Shown: in pieces, positions 1 to 6,374 of the stretch
Position numbering within the stretch: the stretch's first letter is position 1
Layout: every line of letters starts with the position of its first letter
Assembly (NCBI GenBank): GCA_031278135.1
Contig: JAITKY010000086.1
Span: forward strand, 1 to 6,500
Direction: 5' to 3'
DNA: 6,500 bases
DNA from: Prevotellaceae bacterium
GTDB taxonomy: Bacteria; Bacteroidota; Bacteroidia; Bacteroidales; UBA932
Translations under genes and position numbers: made by a program
The notes under the pieces: generated by a model
Told to the model about the DNA's origin: nothing
Databases searched by the model: none
Seen by the model: only the letters and a program-made list of their open reading frames with translations

Positions 1-16
1 ACATAGATGAATCAAA

Positions 17-70
17 ATCTGTGAGTATCTGTGAATAAAAAGAGGATATGATCCACAGATTTACACAGAT
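17..70. repeat. Inverted pair of phased ATCTGTG repeats
   Basis: ATCTGTG occurs at 17-23 and 27-33, and its reverse complement CACAGAT at 54-60 and 64-70. Each pair is spaced exactly 10 bases, and the two pairs face each other across a 20-base centre. The arms could form an interrupted hairpin or give same-face protein sites on DNA. A dispersed genomic repeat with this sequence is equally possible; one copy cannot decide. Confidence 0.6.
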
Positions 71-360
71 CTGGGAAAAAGGGAATTTTGTCGTACACCC
101 ATTATTTCGCATCCCTTAGTTCGTCAGTATTTTTTTCTTAATAAATAATAATAAATCTCCGTATATCTTTAAAAATCTGCATCGTCTTTGTGCTACAAAA
201 ACATAAAATTTAATATATACCCCCCATAAAAACCGGTTTTTTTATTTAGATTTTTAGTTTTTTTTGCAAAAGCCCCCTAAAAAATCGTGAAAAACCGAAA
301 AAAAAGTATTTTTTTAGTCTCGATGAGGTAAAATTTTCGATAAAAATATTTTTTTTTAGT

Positions 361-387
361 CACACCCCCTAAAAAAAGGGGGGTGTG
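361..387. repeat. C/G-rich hairpin in AT-rich DNA
   Basis: CACACCCCC at 361-369 pairs perfectly with GGGGGTGTG at 379-387 around an A-rich 9-base loop, giving a nine-pair stem. The downstream plus-strand sequence is not a T run, and neither is the minus-strand exit, so it is not a canonical intrinsic terminator in either direction. It may be a terminator-like or structural element for an upstream transcript. It lies about 45 bases upstream of the promoter at 432-462. Confidence 0.55.
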
Positions 388-431
388 TATCAATAAAATA
401 CAGAAAAAATAAATTTTTTTTGAAAAAAATG

Positions 432-462
432 ATTGTTTTTTGAAAAAAAGTATATATATTTG
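432..462 (+). promoter_or_regulatory. Bacteroidota-type promoter for the ammonium operon
   Basis: TATATTTG at 455-462 is an exact match to the Bacteroidota -7 consensus TAnnTTTG. An ATTG at 432-435 lies 19 bases upstream, a suitable place for the -33 element (consensus TTTG/TTG). Transcription would start near 468-471, leaving a leader of roughly 185 bases before the barrel gene at 655. That leader contains the HU-like fragment. No sigma-54 (GG-N10-GC) element was seen here. Motif match is direct; activity is inferred. Confidence 0.55.
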
Positions 463-468
463 CGCCTT

Positions 469-642
469 GAAACGTTAATTAAAAATTATAAAGAAATGAG
501 ACTTATAGGCAGGTACAATTTTGCGAAGGCGCAGAACCCCCAAACGGGGGAAAGTATTAAAATTAAAACGGCGACTGTGGGACTGCATGCCACAAAAAAA
601 AGTATTAAAAGTATTAAATTAAATTATGTCAAATTAAATTAA
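469..642 (+). pseudogene. Truncated HU/IHF-family DNA-binding protein fragment
   Basis: The open frame through this stretch reads like the C-terminal half of a DNABII (HU/IHF) protein. It has MRLIGRYNF where HU has the RLxGFGTF turn, then AQNPQTGESIKIKTATVG, matching the HU arm pattern NPQTGExIKIxAxKV, then a lysine-rich tail like HU's final helix. A complete HU is about 90 residues. Here the N-terminal helices are missing, about seven residues appear lost before the NPQTG motif, and the tail runs into an AGTATTAAA repeat. The only ATG in this frame is at 496, giving 48 residues; the frame stays open to an upstream TTG at 433, but that codon lies before the predicted transcription start. It sits between the promoter and the barrel gene, ending 12 bases before it. 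I read it as a gene remnant now serving as leader. A translated short leader peptide is the alternative. Confidence 0.5.
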
Positions 643-644
643 AA
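551..644 (+). repeat. Short AGTATTAAA and TTAAA repeats before torF-like gene
   Basis: AGTATTAAA occurs at 553-561, 601-609 and 610-618, followed by stacked TTAAA/AAATTAAATT units up to 644. They form the tail of the HU-like frame and the unstructured A/T-rich stretch just upstream of the next start codon. A/T-rich, unstructured sequence before start codons is usual for translation in Bacteroidota, and AAAGG at 642-646 could add a weak ribosome site. Confidence 0.5.
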
Positions 645-654
645 GGTAAAGAAA

Positions 655-1374
655 ATGAAAAGTATAAATTATATCAAAAGTTTGGTGATTGCATTGTCAA
701 TCGTAGTTATATCGCCCGCAACAGGGCAGGATAAGGTTGAGACTTCGGCAGGAGTTGACTTTGTTAGCAAATATGTATGGCGGGGCGTCAGTCAGGGAGT
801 TGGAACGAGCATCCAACCTGCGCTTGGACTGAGTTACAAAGGGCTGTCGCTGGGAGCATGGGGTTCGGTTTCGTTTAATCCAGTGCCTTACGAACTCGAT
901 TTTTCGTTGGGATACTCCGTTGGCGGATTTTCTATCGGGATTACCGATTATTATTGGAATGGCTCTGAAGGGTCGTTTTTCGACTATCATGCCGACAATC
1001 ATCTATTTGAAGGCAATCTGGCGTTTACGTTCGGCGAAAAGTTTCCTTTGACACTGTCGTGGAATACGTTCTTCGCCGGCAGGATGGATCAGGACGAAGA
1101 CGGGAAACAGCAGTATTCGACGTATATCGAAGCATCTTATGATTTTTCGTTGGGCGGACTGGATTTTACAGCGTCGATAGGCGCAGCGCCATGGGATTCG
1201 TATGCGTGGCTACCGTCGGTGAATGGTAAAACAGGATTTCAGATTTCGTCAATATCCTTATCCGGATCGAGGACGATAGAGATTACGCCGACATTTTCGT
1301 TGCCACTGTTTGTTCAGTGCATCTTTTCGCCGGCGACGGATGCATCACATTTAGTAGTAGGTTTTTCATTTTAA
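655..1374 (+). CDS. TorF-like outer-membrane beta-barrel protein
   Basis: This 239-residue protein begins with a signal peptide (charged MKSINYIK, a hydrophobic stretch to about residue 20, and a likely cut near ATG|QDK at residue 24). The mature part has alternating polar and aromatic strands rich in Gly, Ser, Phe, Tyr and Trp, and ends in FSF, the terminal aromatic expected for outer-membrane barrel insertion. Early residues DFVSKYVWRGVSQG (35-48) followed by a SIQPALGLSYKGLSLGAWGS stretch resemble the TorF/Gcw_chp family of putative porins, whose members carry a YxWRGxSxG-type first strand. It is 15 bases upstream of the P-II gene, so co-transcription is likely, and a role in passing ammonium or small nitrogen compounds over the outer membrane is inferred from this position. 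The start is supported by AAAGG eight bases upstream and by the signal peptide. Substrate and true pore function are unknown. Confidence 0.75.
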   Translation: MKSINYIKSLVIALSIVVISPATGQDKVETSAGVDFVSKYVWRGVSQGVGTSIQPALGLSYKGLSLGAWGSVSFNPVPYELDFSLGYSVGGFSIGITDYYWNGSEGSFFDYHADNHLFEGNLAFTFGEKFPLTLSWNTFFAGRMDQDEDGKQQYSTYIEASYDFSLGGLDFTASIGAAPWDSYAWLPSVNGKTGFQISSISLSGSRTIEITPTFSLPLFVQCIFSPATDASHLVVGFSF

Positions 1375-1389
1375 ATAACAATTAAAAGT

Positions 1390-1737
1390 ATGAAAAAGAT
1401 TGAAGCAATAATTAGGAAGACGAAGTTCGAAGATGTCAAAGAAGCGCTTTTAGAAGCCGACATCGAATGGTTCTCCTATTATGATGTTCGCGGGGTTGGA
1501 AAGACCCGTCAGGAACGAATTTATCGCGGGGTGGTGTACGATACAAGTTACATCGAACGCACGTTACTCACCATCGTTGTTCGCGACATAAACGTAGAAC
1601 GCACGGTGGAAGCTATCATGAAAACCGCACAGACGGGGGAAATAGGCGACGGGAGGATTTTTATATCCCCTATTGACGATTCTATACGTATTCGTACGGG
1701 CGAACATGGTGATATTTCATTGTACAACCCTAAATAA
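1390..1737 (+). CDS. glnK: P-II family nitrogen regulatory protein (GlnK/GlnB-like)
   Basis: A 115-residue P-II protein, close to the 112 residues usual for the family. P-II trimers sense ATP/ADP and 2-oxoglutarate and bind partners through a T-loop; next to an amt gene the expected partner is the ammonium channel, which GlnK blocks from the cytoplasmic side. MKKIEAII opens the first strand. YRGVVY (45-50) matches the T-loop signature, with Tyr50 aligned to the uridylylated Tyr51 of E. coli. TGEIGDGRIF (82-91) is the second signature and IRIRTGE (99-105) carries the ATP-phosphate arginines. The base of the T-loop is unusual: residues 27-44 align with one residue missing relative to E. coli GlnB, and Thr39 is where Gln39, which helps bind Mg-ATP and 2-oxoglutarate, is expected (Gln41 is nearby). 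Whether Tyr50 is modified cannot be read here. glnK is chosen over glnB because of its linkage to amt. Confidence 0.93.
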   Translation: MKKIEAIIRKTKFEDVKEALLEADIEWFSYYDVRGVGKTRQERIYRGVVYDTSYIERTLLTIVVRDINVERTVEAIMKTAQTGEIGDGRIFISPIDDSIRIRTGEHGDISLYNPK

Positions 1738-1770
1738 TTAGTAATGTTAATTTTTAATAAAGGAAAAAAG

Positions 1771-3228
1771 ATGAAAACATATTTTAAGTCTTTACATGGA
1801 CAATTCGTATTAGCTGTATTGATAATTGTTGCCGGGATGATATGTATTTCGCGGCTATCAGCTCAGGACACAGTTTCTTCCACGACGGATACGCTTGCCG
1901 TTGTCACCGATATTTCAACCATTTCTGCGACACCCGTAGAGGGCGGCGTGTGTTCCGACGAACTGTCGAAAACGGTAGAAAGTAATGGGCTGTCGCTCGA
2001 TACGGTATGGATGCTGCTTGCGGCGATGTTGGTGTTCTTTATGCAACCGGGATTTGCTCTGGTCGAAGCCGGTTTCACTCGTACCAAAAACACCGCTAAC
2101 ATTCTGATGAAGAATTTTCTCGACTTTTCACTTGGTTCGCTACTGTTCTTCTTCATCGGGTTCGGTGTCATGTTTGGGGAAGGTGCAATAATCGGAACGC
2201 CTAATTTTGGCAGTCTGGACGCTTTGAAAGGCGTTGTGGACTTGCCCATCGAAGGTTTCCTGATTTTCCAGACAGTGTTTTGCGCCACAGCCGCCACCAT
2301 TGTGTCGGGAGCGATGGCGGAACGAACGAAGTTCCACATGTATCTGGCATATACCATCTGTATCAGTGTGCTGATTTATCCCGTTTCCGGACATTGGACA
2401 TGGGGTGGCGGATGGTTGATGAACGGCGATGAGGGCAGTTTCATGATTGATACCTTCGGCGCTACGTTTCATGATTTTGCCGGTTCTACTATTGTACATT
2501 CCGTTGGCGGCTGGGTAGCGCTTGTAGGAGCTGCCATATTGGGACCGCGTATCGGCAAGTATGGCAGGGACAGGAAGTCGAAAGCCATTCCTGGACACAA
2601 TCTCACTATTGCTGCTTTGGGAGTATTCATCCTGTGGTTTGGCTGGTTCGGATTCAATCCGGGTTCGCAGTTAGCCGCTTCGGGCGAAGATAACCGCATA
2701 GCCATATCGCACGTGTTCCTCACCACCAACCTTGCCGCCGCTGCAGGTGGGTTCTTCTCGCTGCTTATGGCATGGATAAGATACAAAAAACCCTCGCTTT
2801 CGCTAACACTCAACGGTGTGTTGGCGGGTTTGGTGGGCATCACTGCCGGTTGTGACCTCGTATCTCCTTGGGGTGCAATTATTATCGGCGGTTTGTGCGG
2901 TATTATCATGGTGTTCTCGGTAGAAATCATCGACAAAGTGTTGAAAATTGACGACCCTGTGGGCGCAGCATCCGTTCATGGAACATGCGGTTTCTTCGGC
3001 ACTATCTTTACCGGACTGCTTGCTATCGACGGCGGGCTGTTCTACGGTGGAGGCGCAGGATTTTTCTTAGCGCAGTTGTTTGGCGCATTGGTAGTAGGCG
3101 TTTGGGCTATCGCTGCAGGTTATATTGTTTTCAAAGCTCTCGACCTTATTTTTGGTCTGCGAGTGTCGAAACGTGTCGAAGAAGAAGGATTGGACGTTTA
3201 CGAACATGGAGAAAGTGCATATAACTAA
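1771..3228 (+). CDS. amtB: Ammonium transporter, AmtB type
   Basis: A 485-residue trimeric ammonium channel of the inner membrane. It has a signal peptide (1-31, ending RLSAQ), a periplasmic stretch, then about eleven hydrophobic membrane segments from residue 75 on. By motif alignment with E. coli AmtB, the outer recruitment site is covered by Phe170, Trp211 and Ser299, with Phe166 beside Phe170. Asp235 lies in HDFAGSTIVH, the pore histidines are His243 and His403 (VHGTCG), and Phe295 is in WFGFNPGS. The conserved tail (GLDVYEHGESAYN) is the cytoplasmic C-terminus that couples the subunits and meets P-II. All key pore residues are present, so it should be functional. I chose ATG 1771 because AAAGGA lies 7-12 bases upstream and the signal peptide begins there; an in-frame ATG at 1744 would add nine residues. 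The gene follows glnK by 33 bases, an arrangement that supports joint expression and direct control by GlnK. Confidence 0.96.
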   Translation: MKTYFKSLHGQFVLAVLIIVAGMICISRLSAQDTVSSTTDTLAVVTDISTISATPVEGGVCSDELSKTVESNGLSLDTVWMLLAAMLVFFMQPGFALVEAGFTRTKNTANILMKNFLDFSLGSLLFFFIGFGVMFGEGAIIGTPNFGSLDALKGVVDLPIEGFLIFQTVFCATAATIVSGAMAERTKFHMYLAYTICISVLIYPVSGHWTWGGGWLMNGDEGSFMIDTFGATFHDFAGSTIVHSVGGWVALVGAAILGPRIGKYGRDRKSKAIPGHNLTIAALGVFILWFGWFGFNPGSQLAASGEDNRIAISHVFLTTNLAAAAGGFFSLLMAWIRYKKPSLSLTLNGVLAGLVGITAGCDLVSPWGAIIIGGLCGIIMVFSVEIIDKVLKIDDPVGAASVHGTCGFFGTIFTGLLAIDGGLFYGGGAGFFLAQLFGALVVGVWAIAAGYIVFKALDLIFGLRVSKRVEEEGLDVYEHGESAYN

Positions 3229-3289
3229 ACTGTAATATATATATAATTAAAAATTTGTGTTAGTCTGGTTCTAATATAAAAAAAGTCGG

Positions 3290-3353
3290 TTTTTTACGCA
3301 TCCGGTCGCTCGGCGACGAGAATCGGAGTTGAGCGCCGGATGATCGTAAAAAA
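3290..3353. repeat. Long imperfect stem-loop between amtB and glnN
   Basis: The inner arms are CATCCGG-T-CGCTC (3299-3311) and GAGCGCCGGATG (3331-3342), twelve pairs with one bulged T. The outer arms TTTTTTACG (3290-3298) and CGTAAAAAA (3345-3353) add nine pairs across a two-base bulge. The 19-base apex contains an alternative small hairpin, GTCGC (3305-3309) with GCGAC (3313-3317), that would compete with the long stem. No T tract follows the stem directly on the plus strand, so it is not a standard intrinsic terminator. It could be a mRNA-stabilising or attenuating structure, an operator, or a copy of a dispersed repeat. Confidence 0.65.
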
Positions 3354-3357
3354 TTTG
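3329..3357 (+). promoter_or_regulatory. Possible weak promoter for glnN
   Basis: AAAATTTG at 3350-3357 differs by one base from the Bacteroidota -7 consensus TAnnTTTG, and TTG at 3329-3331 lies 18 bases upstream as a possible -33 element. The start would fall near 3364, about 40 bases before glnN. The right arm of the dyad lies between the two elements, so a protein bound there could block initiation. The match is imperfect and AT-rich DNA gives many chance hits. Confidence 0.25.
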
Positions 3358-3403
3358 TAAAAGTAAATAAATAATTTTTTGTAAACATAAATAAAATAAA
3401 ACT

Positions 3404-5581
3404 ATGTCATTAAGATTTGAAGTTATCAATGAGGCAATCAAGCGTAAGGCTGTTGTCGTTAATGCTCCGGAAGGACGCCCTGCGGACTATTTCGGAGAGA
3501 ATGTGTTCAACAATGAAAAGATGCTCAAGTATCTGCCGAAGAAGTCGTACGAAGCATTGCTCGACACCATGCAGAATGGGACGTTTCTCGACAACGAAAC
3601 CGCAGATTCCGTAGCAGCGGGAATGAAAAAATGGGCGCAGGAAAAGGGCGTAACACATTATACGCACTGGTTCCAGCCGCTCACGGGCGGGACAGCCGAA
3701 AAACACGACGCATTCATCGACCCCGATGGTAAAGGCGGCGTGATCGAAGAATTTTCGGGTAAACTGCTGATTCAACAGGAACCCGACGCGTCGAGTTTTC
3801 CGAGTGGCGGTATTCGCAACACTTTCGAGGCGCGTGGATATTCGGCATGGGACCCGACATCGCCCGCTTTTATTGTGGACGATACGCTCTGTATCCCGAC
3901 AATTTTCATCTCGTACACGGGCGAAACGCTCGATTACAAGGCTCCACTGTTGAAGGCATTAGCGGCTGTCGATAAGGCGGCTACAGATGTATGCCATTAT
4001 TTTGACACTAACGTAACTAAAGTTTTTTCGTACTTAGGGTGGGAACAGGAATATTTTTTAGTTGATGAAGCTCTTTGGGCTGTACGTCCCGATCTTGTAC
4101 TGACGGGACGTACTCTCTTGGGGCACGAAAGCGCTAAAAATCAACAGTTGGAAGACCATTATTTCGGTTCTATCCCGACACGTGTAGCGGCTTTTATGAA
4201 AGACCTCGAATTTGAGGCACTGAAACTCGGTATTCCCCTCAAAACACGTCATAACGAGGTCGCTCCTAATCAGTTCGAAGTGGCTCCGGTATATGAGGAA
4301 ACGAATCTTGGCAACGACCACAACATCCTGTTGATGTCGATAATGAAAAAAGTCGCACGCCGTCACTGTTTCCGCGTTTTGCTGCACGAAAAACCGTTTA
4401 AAGGCATCAACGGCAGCGGTAAACACAACAATTGGTCGCTCGGCACGAATACGGGCACAAACTTGTTGTCGCCGGGAAAAACGATGGACGATAAATTGCG
4501 GTTTATCACCTTCATCGCCAACGTACTGATGGCAGTCTGGAAACATAACGGACTGCTCAAAGCAAGCATTTCGAGCGCAACGAATGCTCATCGTCTTGGA
4601 GCGAACGAGGCTCCTCCCGCAATCATCTCGATATTCCTCGGAACGCAGATTACCACCGTGTTGAATGATATCGAAAAAGGAGATAATATCATCAAAATGG
4701 ATGGTAAACAAAGCCTTAAATTCGACATCTCGCACATACCCGAACTGTTGATCGACAATACCGACCGTAACCGGACATCTCCGTTTGCGTTCACCGGCAA
4801 CCGGTTCGAATTTCGTGCTGTAGGTTCGTCGTCGAACTGTGCAGGCGCAATGATCGCCCTGAATACGGCTGTAGCGGAACAACTTATCGAGTTCAAACGA
4901 GAAGTCGATGTCAAGATTTCCGCCGGCGCAACCAAAGAAAACGCTATTCTCGACGTCGTTAGAGACTACGTTATCAAAAGCAAGGCTATTCGTTTCGACG
5001 GTAACAACTACAGCGACGAATGGAAAATCGAAGCCGAAAAACGCGGTCTCGACTGCGAAACATCGGTCCCGCTGATTTTCGACCGTTTCCTCACCGAGGA
5101 TACCGTGAAGATGTATGCTGCTGCAAATGTCCTGAATCATAAAGAACTCGAAGCGCGCGTCGAGGTCGAATACGAAACGTACACCAAAAAGATTCAAATC
5201 GAAGCACGTGTACTCGGGGATATAGTGTCGAACCATATCATTCCCGTCGCATCTCGCTATCAGGAAATTCTGCTTAGTAAAATCGACAAAGTCAGCCGTC
5301 TGTTCCCCGACAAGTTGGAGAAAATCGCTAAAGCGGATATCGAAACAGTCGAAAAAATCGCCGACCACATTAATCAGGTCCGAGAATTGACAGCAAAACT
5401 CGTCGATTCCCGCAAAATAGCCAACAAAATCGTCGACGGTCGCGAAAAGGCTATCGCTTATCACGACACCGTCGCTGTGCTGCTCGACGAAATCCGTTAC
5501 CATATCGACAAACTCGAACTGTCGGTCGATAACGAACTTTGGCCATTACCAAAATATAGAGAACTACTGTTCATCAGATAA
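3404..5581 (+). CDS. glnN: Glutamine synthetase type III
   Basis: This 725-residue enzyme condenses glutamate and ammonia to glutamine with ATP in the cytoplasm. Its length and motifs place it in GSIII, the long form first known from Bacteroides and quite distinct from the roughly 450-residue GSI. An N-terminal GSIII domain covers about residues 20-175 (HWFQPLTGGTAEKHDAF at 88-104). The catalytic domain follows: metal-binding GWEQEYF (212-218, Glu214 and Glu216), HNEVAPNQFEVAP (283-295), NGSGKHNNWSLGT (336-348), GANEAPPAI (399-407) and TSPFAFTGNRFEFRAVGSS (458-476). A helical, charged C-terminal region (about 560-725) is typical of GSIII. All active-site motifs look intact. No Shine-Dalgarno site is seen; ATG 3404 follows an A/T-rich leader and begins the conserved N-terminus. 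Downstream position to glnK-amtB fits assimilation of the ammonium imported, and a terminator follows 24 bases after the stop codon. Confidence 0.97.
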   Translation: MSLRFEVINEAIKRKAVVVNAPEGRPADYFGENVFNNEKMLKYLPKKSYEALLDTMQNGTFLDNETADSVAAGMKKWAQEKGVTHYTHWFQPLTGGTAEKHDAFIDPDGKGGVIEEFSGKLLIQQEPDASSFPSGGIRNTFEARGYSAWDPTSPAFIVDDTLCIPTIFISYTGETLDYKAPLLKALAAVDKAATDVCHYFDTNVTKVFSYLGWEQEYFLVDEALWAVRPDLVLTGRTLLGHESAKNQQLEDHYFGSIPTRVAAFMKDLEFEALKLGIPLKTRHNEVAPNQFEVAPVYEETNLGNDHNILLMSIMKKVARRHCFRVLLHEKPFKGINGSGKHNNWSLGTNTGTNLLSPGKTMDDKLRFITFIANVLMAVWKHNGLLKASISSATNAHRLGANEAPPAIISIFLGTQITTVLNDIEKGDNIIKMDGKQSLKFDISHIPELLIDNTDRNRTSPFAFTGNRFEFRAVGSSSNCAGAMIALNTAVAEQLIEFKREVDVKISAGATKENAILDVVRDYVIKSKAIRFDGNNYSDEWKIEAEKRGLDCETSVPLIFDRFLTEDTVKMYAAANVLNHKELEARVEVEYETYTKKIQIEARVLGDIVSNHIIPVASRYQEILLSKIDKVSRLFPDKLEKIAKADIETVEKIADHINQVRELTAKLVDSRKIANKIVDGREKAIAYHDTVAVLLDEIRYHIDKLELSVDNELWPLPKYRELLFIR

Positions 5582-5605
5582 AACAGTATTATTTATTTAT
5601 ATTTA

Positions 5606-5658
5606 CGACTCGTCTGCCGGTTTTTTTTGCGCGTTCCCCGGCAGGCGTTGTCGTTTTT
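5606..5658 (+). terminator. Intrinsic terminator after glnN
   Basis: CTGCCGG (5614-5620) pairs with CCGGCAG (5638-5644). The stem continues through CGT (5611-5613) with GCG (5645-5647, including a G-U pair) and, after a small internal loop, CGAC (5606-5609) with GTCG (5650-5653). Five T follow at 5654-5658. The 17-base loop includes a run of eight T. The position 24 bases after the glnN stop supports its use as the end of the nitrogen-assimilation transcript. Confidence 0.85.
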
Positions 5659-5840
5659 ATGTGTCACCTCTTCCGGATTTCTGTTTAGAGACACGAAATA
5701 AATAAGATATAACGATTTAATAAAACTCATAAAGAGATTCGAAATGTCTAATACCATTTATAATGAGGTTTATACTTAATAAAGTCCCGCAGGGACGACA
5801 CTTAATTGAGATATGAGATAAATCTTAAATAACCACTTAA
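5659..5840. other. AT-rich intergenic DNA after the glnN terminator
   Basis: No gene can be supported in this stretch. It carries a small perfect palindrome (5784-5796) and three copies of ACTTAAT (5774-5780, 5800-5806, 5835-5841). A GTGTC/GACAC pair (5661-5665 and 5690-5694) with a 24-base loop is too weak to call. Confidence 0.55.
5774..5806. repeat. REP-like palindrome between ACTTAAT direct repeats
   Basis: GTCCC (5784-5788) and GGGAC (5792-5796) form a perfect five-pair hairpin around GCA. The hairpin is bracketed by two direct copies of ACTTAAT, at 5774-5780 and 5800-5806. Small hairpins of this GTCCC-loop-GGGAC form resemble short extragenic palindromes that occur in many copies in some Bacteroidota genomes; this is a resemblance only, since one copy is visible. 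The flanking 7-base repeats could be a target duplication or chance in A/T-rich DNA. Confidence 0.45.
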
Positions 5841-6374
5841 TTTCATGCCGGTAAAGACATGAAAATGTGGTTTTATGATTGTTTCATTAAAAAAGTATGC
5901 CTTCTGGTCAATATAAAAGATAACACTGTAACTGACAGTATTGATATTTCATGGTTGAAGCCCGAACGGAAAGAGCCAAGTAGCAGGTTTTTTATTTTAA
6001 ATGACAGTCTGTTTTTGGCTTTCATGGATGAACCTGTATATAAATTATTTAAATATTCTTGATAAAATGCACATTTTCAACGAAAAAAATGTTGGGAAAA
6101 CAGTAAATAGTGTCAGTCCGAAAACTCACGCTACTCAGAATTTGATCAGAATTGGCTGTCCGGAAATCCGAATGATTTAAATATTGCCTTGGCGTCATCT
6201 GCTACCCATAATGCGACAATTTATTTGTCGTCGCCATTCGCCCGAACTGTGATTTATAAGATTGTAACTACTCGGATACTTCAAAAAAAAGGAAAAAATG
6301 TTGGAAAAGAAAAAAATACTTACCTTTACGCCGCGAAAAAAAATGATACGCATACGAAGAATTATTATAATTAA
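5841..6374 (+). pseudogene. Broken reading frames, possible beta-propeller protein remnant
   Basis: I do not recognise an intact gene here. One open stretch (5841-6062, ATG at 5859, 67 residues from that ATG) reads MKMWFYDCFIKKV, then a DNTVTDSIDISWLKP segment, and ends with DEPVYKLFKYS. Alternating hydrophobic residues and phrases such as MWFYD and FILNDSLFLAF resemble blades of the BF3164/TolB-like six-bladed propeller lipoproteins common in Bacteroidota. After its stop, a short frame (6067-6180) and then a third open stretch in the first frame (6111-6374) follow. The latter contains THNATIYLSSPFARTVIYKI, again blade-like, then dissolves into lysine-rich low-complexity sequence. No signal peptide, ribosome site or complete domain is present. 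Stops and a frame change within about 500 bases favour a decayed gene; two chance frames in A/T-rich DNA remain possible. Confidence 0.3.

Larger units (their letters stand above)
1..430. other. Non-coding AT-rich upstream region
   Basis: I find no supportable gene on either strand in this stretch. It is dominated by A and T runs, broken by three blocks of five or six C followed by A-rich sequence (near 220, 273 and 365), a dyad of ATCTGTG units at 17-70, and a C/G hairpin at 361-387. It probably separates an upstream gene outside the window from the ammonium-assimilation genes and may hold regulatory sites. No tRNA or rRNA sequence is visible. Confidence 0.7.
3229..3403. other. amtB-glnN intergenic region
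   Basis: No gene is visible here. It holds an AT-rich spacer after the amtB stop, a long imperfect dyad at 3290-3353, a weak candidate promoter at 3329-3357, and an A/T-rich leader before glnN. The related strings TAAAAATTTGT and TAAAAAATTTGT occur at both ends of the spacer (3248-3258 and 3347-3358). The gap is wide enough for glnN to have its own transcription start, although read-through from amtB is also possible. Confidence 0.6.

Noticed and set aside
228..245. AAAAACCGGTTTTT palindrome as a terminator
   Set aside because: With a CCGG loop only A-T pairs remain in the stem, too weak for an intrinsic terminator.
697..1002. 101-residue minus-strand frame in the barrel gene
   Set aside because: Antisense to a protein with a clear signal peptide and barrel pattern, with no independent support.
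1863..2936. Three overlapping minus-strand open frames inside amtB
   Set aside because: They are antisense to an intact ammonium channel, overlap one another in different frames, and show no signal, domain or ribosome site.
2985..3224. Arg-rich 79-residue plus-strand frame within the amtB 3' end
   Set aside because: It is an out-of-frame reading of the conserved VHGTCG-to-C-terminus part of AmtB; the Arg/Tyr/Cys-rich product is typical of a shifted frame.
4058..5503. A 481-residue open frame on the minus strand inside glnN
   Set aside because: It lies wholly antisense to a fully motif-supported glutamine synthetase. The composition (many Cys, Phe, Asp) and lack of recognisable domains fit a shadow frame produced by codon bias, with few TTA, CTA or TCA codons on the coding strand.
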